From Promethearchaeota archaeon (lineage in GTDB: Archaea > Asgardarchaeota > Lokiarchaeia > Sigyniarchaeales > SOKP01): a stretch of DNA of 64,000 bases. Position 1 is the first letter of the stretch; each line of letters begins with the position of its first letter. The stretch is taken from positions 1-64,000 of the forward strand of contig JAFGOA010000215.1 in NCBI GenBank assembly GCA_016926735.1, given 5' to 3'. A program made the position numbers and the translations under genes. Under the pieces are notes generated by a model. That model did not search any database. It saw nothing but the letters and a program-made list of their open reading frames with translations, and had not been told where the DNA came from. This document shows, piece by piece, positions 18,686 through 27,508 of the stretch.

Positions 18686-21600
18686 TTATTCTCTATTCTT
18701 TAGCATTGTTTCTATTAATTTAATTCTTTCTTTTGGTTCCAAATTAATTAATTCTCTTATAAAACGTCCTTTTTCCTTTAAGGTTAGATCAAGTAAATCA
18801 ATCTTTTTAAATAGAGAAGGTGTAATTGAACCCATCATATAATTATGTATTTCAGGTATTTCATTGATTTTTTTATTTGATTCAATATAGTCTTTTAAGT
18901 AGGGCATATTTTTCATTAAGGATTCATATGTATCATCTTTTGATTTATGAATCGTCTCATATTGATCAATTATATCTATATTTTCATTAAAACTATTTTT
19001 TGAACTAGAAATTCTATTATCTATTTTTGATAAATTTTTTGAAGTAGTACTTAATCGAGGTTCTATTAATTTTTTCTTTTCTTCTCTTTTTTTAATTGTG
19101 TCTAAAATATTATTTCCTAAAAATAAGCTTCCTATTAGTAAACATGAAAAAATAATTATTATAATGATAATCTGAAGTGTTAAATTTTGAGTATGTATTG
19201 TTTGAAAAACAAGTGGAAAGTGATCTACAGAATTTGCCGAACCATTTATAAAATAGGGGATGTCACCAATACCGTCATTATTTGAATCTATTCCTACGTA
19301 ATCATCCCAATAATTTCCTATTACTCCATTATCCCATTGATTAAGATAACCATCATCTTTTGCATTCATTTGATTTCCTATGAAGTAATTTAAATATATT
19401 GTGTTATTATCTGAATACCCATCATTAATAATGATACCAATATCATTACAGAATATATTATTATAACTAATATTCAACTCAGAACTGTGGGATATTAACA
19501 ATCCATGTTCTTTATTATATGTAATTGAATTATTGAAAATTATCCCTCTATCACCATAATCTAAATTAATCCCTTTGTGTTCATTATAACTGATATTATT
19601 TTGATTTATTTCGCAAATACTTGAAATTAATTCAACTCCATTTTCATGATTATATAGTATATTATTTAATATAATTTTAATAAGATCTCCTTCACCATCT
19701 ATTCCATTTCGAGTATTATTATTAATAAGATTTCTGGTTATGTTTATCTCGTTGATATTATAATAATTAATACCATTTAAATTAAAAGATATAATATTAT
19801 TATCTATAACAATGCTTTGAGAACTTACACAATAAATTCCATTATTGATATTATTGGAAATCTCATTATTTTGAATTGTGATATTTGAGCATGAAAATAA
19901 TATTATTCCTCCTCCATATATTAGATCTATATTATTGATTATCGAATTATTACATTCAATTAATACAATTTTACCAGGATTTCCTAAATAAGTAAAATTG
20001 TCTGCAATAAGATTGGTTTTATTTGTATACCAATAGATTAATTTTCCATTAATTTTGTTTGTTAATGGAACATATAGAGTGGAAAGACCACCACCATAAT
20101 CATCTAGAAAAGTTATATCACTGTTGATAAGAGTATTATTTGAAATAACTAATCCATCATTATCGAAATTAAGATAAATTCCATTACTAGTATTTTGAAT
20201 TGTATTATTATAAAATAAAGAATCTATACAATAACTTATTGAAACACCATTATTATTATCTGAGATATTATTATAACTTATTTTACTATAATGTGAATTT
20301 GAGATTAAAATTCCATATTCTTTATTAAAGCTTATATTATTATAAGAAATCATACTAAAACGGGAATTTAGCATTAAAATTCCATATTCACTATTATTTG
20401 TTATGTGGTTATCTACAACACTGCAATTATAAGCATTTCTATTAAAAATTCCACTCATATTATTATTTAATATAGTATTTAATTTTATTGTACTATTTTT
20501 AGTAATATCAGCAATAAAGTTAACACCATATTCACCATTACCTATTATTTTATTACAAGTTATATTTGTTGAATCTGCATCAATATAGATACCATTGAGA
20601 CTATTATTTCTTATTGTATTGTTATATATTATATAATATGTCCCTGATTTGATATTTATTCCTTCTTCTTTATTATTCTCTATAAAATTTCTTTCTATTA
20701 ATGTAGAATTTCCAGATGACCATGAAGCGATTCCATCTTGGGAATTGAAAGAGAGTGTATTATTGATAATTCTGCATTTATATTCTGATGAAGCTCCAAA
20801 TCTAAAAATCGCGCTTTTATAATTATAGCTTAGGTTACAATTCATTATTGTTATATTATTGCAGTAAAATATTGAAATAGCATCTGAACTATTAGAGATC
20901 TCTAGGTCAGTAATAATTGTATTATTACAATTAACTAAAATAATCTGGCCAGGAGCACCGTTTATATTGAAATCAGAAAAACCTAGATTAGTTGTATTAT
21001 AATAATAATAAATTGCTTTCTCATTAACTCTATTTGATATATCAATATTAAATGAAGTGAGAAGAACTAAATCAATGGTTTGTCTTATTAAAATCCCACA
21101 ATTAGTCATATTATTATTCTTTATAATATAATTTTGACCATATGTATAGAAATAAATCCCATAACCATTATTCATTATATTATTGTTAGATATATTACAG
21201 AATTTTGATTTGGCATTTAGTACAATTCCCCATCCACAATTAGATACAATATTATTAAAAATTGTACTATTATCAGAAGAGATTTCAATTCCATAATATT
21301 CAACTCCTTCTATGGTATTTTCTTCAATAAAACATTTATTACCACTAGAAACTCTAATTCCCCTATCTGTAATATTGTATAAATAATTATTTTTAATTGT
21401 AATATTGAAACCATTGGAAACAGAAATACCATTATCATTCACCCAACTTATATTATTATTTTCTATTTCCATATCTTTCCCTTCTAATACTAATCCTCTT
21501 TTAACATCATGGATTTCATTATTTCTGATATTTGTATAATTACTTGGTTTAAATATACAAATTCCATCTATATGTGATGAATAAATAGTACGTATTGTAT

Positions 21601-22357
21601 AATTATTAATTATTTTATTATTGAAAATACTAGTATTAAGACAAGATATTAGTTCAACTCCATCATCAGCATTGAAGTTTAAATTATTTTTATCTATATC
21701 AATTTTATTACAATATACCGAATGGATACTATCACCATCATCAGTATTAAAATCAAAAAAATTCCCATTATTGGTTATATTATTATATTTTAAAGATATA
21801 TCTTGACTTTCCTCCAAGTAAACCCCGTGATATTCATTATTTTTTATATTATTACTCTCTATAGTTATATTTAGACAGGTCTTAATATATAATCCATAAT
21901 AACCATTTTCATTCATTGTTGAATTCTTAATCAATATATTACTACTATCATTTATTTTCACACCCGCATTTCCTTCAATAGAACCTGATAAAGAAACACT
22001 ACAATTTTCAATAATCAAATAAGCATTAGAGTTTACAATTGTTATACAACTTCCTAGACTATCTCCATCTATTATAATATCTAAGATTTTATATGGATTA
22101 CCAACTGTACCTTCTCCAGAACACCACGATTGAGTTTTTGCCCATGTCCAATTTTGAGCTCCTATTCCTGTTGCTGTACCATTTATAAATATGGGAGTTT
22201 CAAGTATTATTGAGGAGTTTAAATTACTATAATCCCGTTGTTCTCTTTGTATTTCCTTATTTGGGATCATATAAGATGTATATGATAATAAAAAGAGAAT
22301 TATTATAAGAATTGTATATTCCTTATTCCTATTTTTTCTATTTGGAATTATGTTCAT
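18686..22357 (-). CDS. giant parallel beta-helix surface protein with cytoplasmic tail
   Basis: A 1223-aa protein. A signal-anchor lies at about residues 13-31, and the opening (PIFINGTATG, NWTWA, WCSGEGT) is the same as in the 15766 protein. About 950 residues of PbH1 beta-helix coils follow, interrupted twice by conserved AIYYYYN/GAPGQI-type linker segments. A transmembrane helix (LQIIIIIIIFSCLLIGSLFLG, about 1058-1081) is followed by an unusual cytoplasmic tail of about 140 residues, polar then helical (LEPKERIKLIETMLKN). The tail suggests signalling or cytoskeletal contact. The upstream regulator gene ends 17 bp before this ATG, so they form an operon. The extracellular ligand is unknown. 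Confidence 0.85.
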   Translation of the reverse strand: MNIIPNRKNRNKEYTILIIILFLLSYTSYMIPNKEIQREQRDYSNLNSSIILETPIFINGTATGIGAQNWTWAKTQSWCSGEGTVGNPYKILDIIIDGDSLGSCITIVNSNAYLIIENCSVSLSGSIEGNAGVKINDSSNILIKNSTMNENGYYGLYIKTCLNITIESNNIKNNEYHGVYLEESQDISLKYNNITNNGNFFDFNTDDGDSIHSVYCNKIDIDKNNLNFNADDGVELISCLNTSIFNNKIINNYTIRTIYSSHIDGICIFKPSNYTNIRNNEIHDVKRGLVLEGKDMEIENNNISWVNDNGISVSNGFNITIKNNYLYNITDRGIRVSSGNKCFIEENTIEGVEYYGIEISSDNSTIFNNIVSNCGWGIVLNAKSKFCNISNNNIMNNGYGIYFYTYGQNYIIKNNNMTNCGILIRQTIDLVLLTSFNIDISNRVNEKAIYYYYNTTNLGFSDFNINGAPGQIILVNCNNTIITDLEISNSSDAISIFYCNNITIMNCNLSYNYKSAIFRFGASSEYKCRIINNTLSFNSQDGIASWSSGNSTLIERNFIENNKEEGINIKSGTYYIIYNNTIRNNSLNGIYIDADSTNITCNKIIGNGEYGVNFIADITKNSTIKLNTILNNNMSGIFNRNAYNCSVVDNHITNNSEYGILMLNSRFSMISYNNISFNKEYGILISNSHYSKISYNNISDNNNGVSISYCIDSLFYNNTIQNTSNGIYLNFDNDGLVISNNTLINSDITFLDDYGGGLSTLYVPLTNKINGKLIYWYTNKTNLIADNFTYLGNPGKIVLIECNNSIINNIDLIYGGGIILFSCSNITIQNNEISNNINNGIYCVSSQSIVIDNNIISFNLNGINYYNINEINITRNLINNNTRNGIDGEGDLIKIILNNILYNHENGVELISSICEINQNNISYNEHKGINLDYGDRGIIFNNSITYNKEHGLLISHSSELNISYNNIFCNDIGIIINDGYSDNNTIYLNYFIGNQMNAKDDGYLNQWDNGVIGNYWDDYVGIDSNNDGIGDIPYFINGSANSVDHFPLVFQTIHTQNLTLQIIIIIIIFSCLLIGSLFLGNNILDTIKKREEKKKLIEPRLSTTSKNLSKIDNRISSSKNSFNENIDIIDQYETIHKSKDDTYESLMKNMPYLKDYIESNKKINEIPEIHNYMMGSITPSLFKKIDLLDLTLKEKGRFIRELINLEPKERIKLIETMLKNRE

Positions 22358-22374
22358 TTTAATCTAACCTCTTT

Positions 22375-22782
22375 TTATTCTTTTTTACAAATATAATATA
22401 GAATTTTATTATTCACATCTAATTTTTTTAAATATTGATATTTTTTTAAAATGGTAAGATGCCAGATAATTTTGCTTTTTTTTATTTTAAAATAGTTAGT
22501 TAATTCTTCAATTGATTTACCAGGATTCTTTTCTAAATATTTTAGTATCTTTAATCTTAGAGATAAATCGATAATCTCATGATTTCTTAATATTGGTGCC
22601 ACAGTAAATATATTTTCCTTAATCATTTGTTTAAATAAACGTTCTATTTCATTTTTATTTATATTTTTTATTATTTCTTCGTCATTATATATTTCTTTAA
22701 TTATTTGTTGCATTTTTGTTTTTTTTTTTAATCTTATTATTGTATCGATTTTATTTCTTATTTCTTTTTCAATTGGAATCAA
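22375..22782 (-). CDS. winged-helix DNA-binding regulator, operon with beta-helix gene
   Basis: A 135-aa protein. The C-terminal half is a winged helix: LRLKILKYLEKNPGKSIEELTNYFKI followed by the recognition-helix signature KSKIIWHLTILKKYQYL. The same pattern (IFWHLKIM, LIWHLEML) occurs in the regulators at 22932 and 45218. The N-terminal half is basic and helical. It reads straight into the giant beta-helix gene with a 17-bp gap, so it probably controls that gene and perhaps itself. A promoter element shared with the 18588 gene lies 70-100 bp upstream. Cytoplasmic; the effector is unknown. Confidence 0.75.
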   Translation of the reverse strand: MIPIEKEIRNKIDTIIRLKKKTKMQQIIKEIYNDEEIIKNINKNEIERLFKQMIKENIFTVAPILRNHEIIDLSLRLKILKYLEKNPGKSIEELTNYFKIKKSKIIWHLTILKKYQYLKKLDVNNKILYYICKKE

Positions 22783-22848
22783 TACAATTCACTTAATTTA
22801 GATCTTTAAAATATATTTGATATAACTATAATAACAATAAATTTAATA

Positions 22849-22881
22849 GAATTTAAAGAGCCTTGGACTAAAAGTGAAATT
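22849..22881 (-). promoter_or_regulatory. shared promoter/operator with CCTTGGAC core
   Basis: This is the partner of 18621-18653: GAATTTAAAGAGCCTTGGAC then TAAAAGTGAAATT, 25 of 33 positions identical. It contains a TATA-like box and lies upstream of the regulator/beta-helix operon (start 22782). Confidence 0.55.
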
Positions 22882-22931
22882 ATTAATATTGATTTAAATT
22901 ATTTTTTCCTCCCTAATCATTTTTATTTATC

Positions 22932-23582
22932 CTAAAAAGGATCTTTGTAAAATTTATATCTTTTTTTTTTTTCCCCATTAACCTTCTTTATTAAATTCAA
23001 TTCTACTAATTGATTTAAATATTTTTTTAATGTAGAATAATGAATCGATAATAATTCTGATAAAACTGTTGGTCTTAAGGGTGTACCTTTATTTTTTAAT
23101 AAATTAATAATAGACCTTATTTTCTCATTTTTTAGGATTATATATAAAATATCATCCTTTGGAGTAGATTCAAATCTAAATATGTTTTTTTGACTTTGAT
23201 ACTTTACAATACGAATAAATTGAAAATGTTCCATAATTTTTAGGTGCCAGAAAATACTATTACTCCCAATACTGAATTCTTTTTTGATATCATTAATATT
23301 AGCTCCTGGATTATTTTTTATATATTCATAAATATTTCTTCGAATGGGTAATTCTAATACATCGTCCTTTACTAATCTAATTCCTATGACTATTTTTTTT
23401 TTTTTTACCAGATTTTTTACAATTATTTCAATTTTGTTTCTATTAAAATTATCATTTGATTTTAAACGATAAGTTATAAAATTAATTATATCAATCAAGT
23501 TGTTAATTGTTTTTTTTTTAATATATTCCTTTATAATTTTATAAACAATTTGTTCGTCTTTATCAAATAACTCTTTTTTCAT
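22932..23582 (-). CDS. two-domain winged-helix transcriptional regulator
   Basis: A 216-aa protein with two winged helices. The first (about residues 80-130) carries IRRNIYEYIKNNPGANINDIKKEFSI and SIFWHLKIMEHFQFI. The second (about 150-210) carries LLKNKGTPLRPTVLSELLSIHYSTLKKYLNQLVELNLI. The architecture matches the archaeal regulators at 22375 and 45218. There is no ligand domain or membrane segment. It lies 150 bp upstream of the 22375 regulator on the same strand, probably under its own promoter. It is a good candidate to bind the CCTTGGAC element downstream, but this is inference. Confidence 0.75.
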   Translation of the reverse strand: MKKELFDKDEQIVYKIIKEYIKKKTINNLIDIINFITYRLKSNDNFNRNKIEIIVKNLVKKKKIVIGIRLVKDDVLELPIRRNIYEYIKNNPGANINDIKKEFSIGSNSIFWHLKIMEHFQFIRIVKYQSQKNIFRFESTPKDDILYIILKNEKIRSIINLLKNKGTPLRPTVLSELLSIHYSTLKKYLNQLVELNLIKKVNGEKKKRYKFYKDPF

Positions 23583-23769
23583 TTTATAAAAAAATTTAAC
23601 TTTAGTTTATTGAGTTTTATCTATCTAAATTATTATTTTTTAAAAATATTCTATATTAATTTTTATTAAATTAAAGTAAAAATCTATTAAGTTTTTTTAA
23701 TTAGATACAATCATAAATAGGATTATAATTACAAATAGAAATTTCTAAATATTAAATAATTTTTCAAAA

Positions 23770-24552
23770 ATGCATCTAATTTCAATAAAATTACCTCTAA
23801 TCAAACAAAATGATCTTTTATTAGATATTTTGGTTAAAAATTTAAAAAAAGATAATGAATCAATCAATGAAGGAGATGTTCTTGTAATTTCTGAGAAAGT
23901 TGTAGCTACTTCTCAAGGTAGAATTATGACTCTTTCTAAGGTTAATAAAATTTCTGAAAAAGCGAAGATTTTATCAAAAAAATATGATATGGATGAACGT
24001 TTTGTTGAGTTGATACTTCAAGAATCTAAAATGATACTGGGAGGTATGGAGCATGTTATTTTGACAAAAGTTGATGATTTCCTTATAGCTAATTCTGGAA
24101 TAGATCAATCAAATGCAGGAGAAGGAAATGTTGTATTGTTGCCAAAAAATTTAAAAGAAACAACATGGAATTTATATGAAGAAATTAAAAAATTGTTTAA
24201 AATCAATAATTTTGGCATAATCATTGCAGATTCAAGAGTCCAACCATTAAGAAAAGGGACAATTGGAATAGCAATATCATCAGCTGGATTTGAACCTATA
24301 GAAGATATGAGAGGAAAACCCGATCTTTTTGGAAGACCATTACAAATCACATTAAGAGCTGTAGCAGATGATTTAGCAAGCGCAGCTCAATTTATGCTGA
24401 ATGAAGGAAATCAACAAACCCCTGTAGTAATAATAAGAGGAGCTAATCTTAAGTTTACGGAAAATCCAAAATCCTCTCCTAAATTAGAACCGGAAAAATG
24501 TTTGTATATGAATATTTTCTCTAAATATCTTCTAAAGAAAAAAAAAGAATAA
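23770..24552 (+). CDS. cofE: coenzyme F420-0:L-glutamate ligase
   Basis: A 260-aa GTP-dependent ligase that adds gamma-linked glutamates to F420-0, the last step in making the deazaflavin cofactor F420. The sequence follows CofE throughout: NEGDVLVISEKVVATSQGR near residue 40, LANSGID-like IANSGIDQSNAGEG, ADSRVQPLRKGTIGIAISSAGFEPIEDMRGKPDLFGRPL in the centre, and DDLASAAQ..MNE near the C terminus. Length is typical for archaeal CofE; there is no FbiB nitroreductase extension. It is transcribed alone and converges with dus. It implies F420-dependent redox chemistry in this organism. Confidence 0.95.
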   Translation: MHLISIKLPLIKQNDLLLDILVKNLKKDNESINEGDVLVISEKVVATSQGRIMTLSKVNKISEKAKILSKKYDMDERFVELILQESKMILGGMEHVILTKVDDFLIANSGIDQSNAGEGNVVLLPKNLKETTWNLYEEIKKLFKINNFGIIIADSRVQPLRKGTIGIAISSAGFEPIEDMRGKPDLFGRPLQITLRAVADDLASAAQFMLNEGNQQTPVVIIRGANLKFTENPKSSPKLEPEKCLYMNIFSKYLLKKKKE

Positions 24553-24578
24553 TATAAAGTATAACACATAATTTTGAA

Positions 24579-25466
24579 TTATTTAATATGATAAATTTTA
24601 TTAAGTTCAGTAATAAATCTATTAGATGGTTTATATCTTTCCAAGCCTTTTATTAATTTTTCTTTCCAATCAATTAAATTAATTTTTATATTCATTGTTC
24701 CTAAAAAAGAATTAATATATAAAGGGTTTTTAAGAATTGCTTTACCAATCATAATTCCTAATATTGTATTTTTCCATTTTTTAATTTCAATATTTTGAAA
24801 TTGAGATTGAATCTTATAAACATCATCAATAGTACTTATTCCTCCATTAATAATTATTTTATATTCACAATTTAGGATATCTTCTAAATATTCCCAATGA
24901 GGTCTAGAATCTGAATTTTGGCGGGCATGTCGAAAATGAATGATTGTTGGTGCTATCCTATCATCATCTAATTTTTCAATTTCTTCTAATAACTGTAGTA
25001 CTTTTTTATATTTCATTTCTTGTTGATTTATACCTAATCGCATTTTACAGCTGATTTTAATAAAATCTATATTTGAGGAGTTTAAAAAGGTATTAAATAA
25101 ATTTATAAGTCTTTTTGTTCGCTTTATTAAGGCCGCTCCATCGCCTGCTCTAATTATATCTGGTTCTGGGCAACAAGCATTTATATTTACACCATATATA
25201 AATTTTCTTTTAGGATAATTATAACAAAAGTCTACAATGAATTTAGGTAATGCTTTCATATCCGAAAGACTATGAGTTAAAATTTGTAACCATTGATTTT
25301 GATTGGGAATTTCATATGTATCTATTAATTCTAATGCCTTTTCTTTTTGATATAGCAAAGAATTAAGATTTAGCATTTCTGTATAACTATCTGAGATATA
25401 ACTAAAGGAATTCCTAAAAGCCCAACATGTAATATTTTTCATTGGCGCTAAGTAAATATGTTGCAT
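24579..25466 (-). CDS. dus: tRNA-dihydrouridine synthase
   Basis: A 295-aa FMN-dependent TIM-barrel enzyme that reduces uridine in tRNA to dihydrouridine. Visible family blocks are LAPMKNIT at the N terminus, VNINACCPEP with the catalytic Cys, GAALIKR, KMRLGI (CKMRLG), the FRHAR block near residue 180, NGGIST and MIGKAILKNP. The C-terminal helical domain is short. It converges with cofE (26 bp apart) and is divergent from gatA. The precise target uridine cannot be read from sequence. Confidence 0.88.
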   Translation of the reverse strand: MQHIYLAPMKNITCWAFRNSFSYISDSYTEMLNLNSLLYQKEKALELIDTYEIPNQNQWLQILTHSLSDMKALPKFIVDFCYNYPKRKFIYGVNINACCPEPDIIRAGDGAALIKRTKRLINLFNTFLNSSNIDFIKISCKMRLGINQQEMKYKKVLQLLEEIEKLDDDRIAPTIIHFRHARQNSDSRPHWEYLEDILNCEYKIIINGGISTIDDVYKIQSQFQNIEIKKWKNTILGIMIGKAILKNPLYINSFLGTMNIKINLIDWKEKLIKGLERYKPSNRFITELNKIYHIK

Positions 25467-25633
25467 ACAAACTCTCTAATATAGTTTCCTCTTTAGTTTT
25501 AAATGTGAAAATTCCTAAAAATATTATCTTTTATTTTTAAAAAAGAAATAGTATTATGTATACAAAGTTTTATAGATTTTTAAAAATTAGAAAATTTAAA
25601 GAAATTTAAAAAACCTTTTTTAGATTTAAAACA

Positions 25634-27109
25634 ATGAAAATCACGGATTTCATGGCTTATGAGCTAATAGAACAAATAAAAAACAAGGAATTAAAAATAA
25701 TCGATATTATCCAACAAACTTATGAAAATATTGAGAAAGTTGAAAATTCTGTCCATTCTTTTGTTAGTTTATCGAAAGAAAAAGCAATTGAAAAAGCTAA
25801 AAATTTAGATAAACAAATTGAAAATAAAAAGCTAAAAGGAAAATTATTTGGTTTACCAATTGCAATTAAAGATTTAATCTGTATTAAGGATAGTCCTACA
25901 ACTTGCTGTTCTAAAATTCTTAAAGATTTTAAACCCCCTTATAATGCAACAATAATAGAAAGACTGTTAAATAATGAAAATGCTATTTGTGTTGGAAGGA
26001 CCAATATGGATGAATTTGCTATGGGTAGTTCAACTGAAAATAGTTGTTATGGCCCCAGTTATAATCCATGGGATCTTGTAAGAGTTCCTGGAGGTTCTAG
26101 CGGAGGATCTGCTACCTCCGTTTCTTCCGGTCAGGTATTGTTTTCAATAGGTACAGATACCGGAGGAAGTATTAGATGTCCTGCTTCTTATTGTGGAGTT
26201 GTTGGTCTGAAACCTACATATGGAAGAGTCTCTCGTTATGGTCTAATTTCCTATGCGAATTCTCTGGATGTAATTGGACCTATAACTCATTGTGTTAAAG
26301 ATACCGCTTTATTATTAGAAGTAATTGCTGGTAAAGATCCTCTAGATTCTACCTCTTTTGATATAAAAGTTGATGATTATTCTCAAAATCTTGATCAATC
26401 AATCGAAAATAAAATACTTGGTGTTCCTAAAGAATTTTTCGGAGATGGAATTCAACCAAATGTAAAAAATAAGATTAATGATACTATTAAATTGTCAGAG
26501 AAACTAGGAGCGGAAATAAAAGAGATAACTCTTCCTCATTTAGAATATACGATTCCCACCTATTATTTAATAGCGATGAGTGAAGCTAGCTCGAATTTGG
26601 CTCGATTTGATGGATTGAGATATGGAGAAATGTATGATAATCCACAAAATGATGTTTTTGAAATTTTTAGTAAAACTAGAGGAGAAAAATTTGGAGAAGA
26701 AGTAAGACGTAGAATTATTTTAGGGACGTATACCTTATCCGCTGGATATTATGATATGTTTTATATAAAAGCTCTTAAAATAAGAACATTAATTAAACAA
26801 GATTTCAAAAATGCTTTTACTCAATGTGATGCAATTGTCTGTCCTACTATGCCAACAACAGCTTTCAAAATTGGAGAATTAATAGATGATCCATTACAAA
26901 TGTATTTAATGGATACTCTAACATGTCCTGTTAATTTGGCGGGATTGCCTGCATTATCTATACCATGTGGTTTTGATAATAATAATTTACCAATTGGATT
27001 TCAGATCATTGGAAATTATTTTGATGAAAAGATGATTTTAAATATTGGATATTTAATTGAGAAAAAGTTAGATATTTATAGAAAAATACCTCCATTATTA
27101 AAAAAATAG
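25634..27109 (+). CDS. gatA: glutamyl-tRNA(Gln) amidotransferase subunit A
   Basis: A 491-aa amidase-signature enzyme of the GatCAB complex, which turns Glu-tRNA(Gln) (or Asp-tRNA(Asn)) into the amide by releasing ammonia from glutamine. The Ser-cisSer-Lys triad is set by AIKDLI (Lys near residue 76), GGSSGGSA and TDTGGSIRCPAS. Length is typical. The partner gatB is 15 kb away at 41504; gatC was not seen. It is a single gene, convergent with hgcB. Confidence 0.95.
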   Translation: MKITDFMAYELIEQIKNKELKIIDIIQQTYENIEKVENSVHSFVSLSKEKAIEKAKNLDKQIENKKLKGKLFGLPIAIKDLICIKDSPTTCCSKILKDFKPPYNATIIERLLNNENAICVGRTNMDEFAMGSSTENSCYGPSYNPWDLVRVPGGSSGGSATSVSSGQVLFSIGTDTGGSIRCPASYCGVVGLKPTYGRVSRYGLISYANSLDVIGPITHCVKDTALLLEVIAGKDPLDSTSFDIKVDDYSQNLDQSIENKILGVPKEFFGDGIQPNVKNKINDTIKLSEKLGAEIKEITLPHLEYTIPTYYLIAMSEASSNLARFDGLRYGEMYDNPQNDVFEIFSKTRGEKFGEEVRRRIILGTYTLSAGYYDMFYIKALKIRTLIKQDFKNAFTQCDAIVCPTMPTTAFKIGELIDDPLQMYLMDTLTCPVNLAGLPALSIPCGFDNNNLPIGFQIIGNYFDEKMILNIGYLIEKKLDIYRKIPPLLKK

Positions 27110-27145
27110 ACTTTAGTGATAATAGAATTCACGAGATAATTATTT

Positions 27146-27478
27146 TTAACAGCAACATTTTTTATCAGTATTTTTTCTCTTATTACTAGCTCTTTGTCTT
27201 GCATCCCATAAACAACCACATCCTTTTTCTTCAACTAACAGTATTGCTTGTTCAGGACAATTTCTTTCACAAGCACTACATTGTATACACAACTCAGGTT
27301 TATATATTTCATATTTATTGTTTAAATTGATTTTTGGAAGTCCAAATGGGCATATATCAGCACATAAACCGCAACCAATACATTTAGATTGATTAATTGT
27401 TATTTTTATATTTATTAAATTTAAAATTTGTTTAGTTGTATTGGAATTACAACATGATGATTTTTCAGTCTCAGACAT
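27146..27478 (-). CDS. hgcB: HgcB-like 2[4Fe-4S] ferredoxin
   Basis: A 110-aa ferredoxin with two CxxCxxCxxxCP clusters (Cys33/36/39/43 and Cys64/67/70/74). After the second cluster comes the extra Cys pair in EKGCGC, where HgcB has its unique Cys (VGCA), and the protein ends in CCC, like the vicinal cysteines of HgcB. In mercury methylators HgcB reduces the corrinoid of HgcA and handles Hg(II). It follows the hgcA-like gene with a 30-bp gap on the same strand, the classical hgcAB order. An additional N-terminal CC pair (residues 9-10) is unusual. Identity rests on both sequence and context. Confidence 0.85.
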   Translation of the reverse strand: MSETEKSSCCNSNTTKQILNLINIKITINQSKCIGCGLCADICPFGLPKINLNNKYEIYKPELCIQCSACERNCPEQAILLVEEKGCGCLWDARQRASNKRKNTDKKCCC

Positions 27479-27508
27479 TATTATTGTTTACCTCATATAA
27501 TATAATGA

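Noticed and set aside
21621-21806. Plus-strand ORF of 61 aa
   Set aside because: Antisense to the giant beta-helix gene.
24105-24350. Minus-strand ORF of 81 aa
   Set aside because: Antisense to the conserved centre of cofE.
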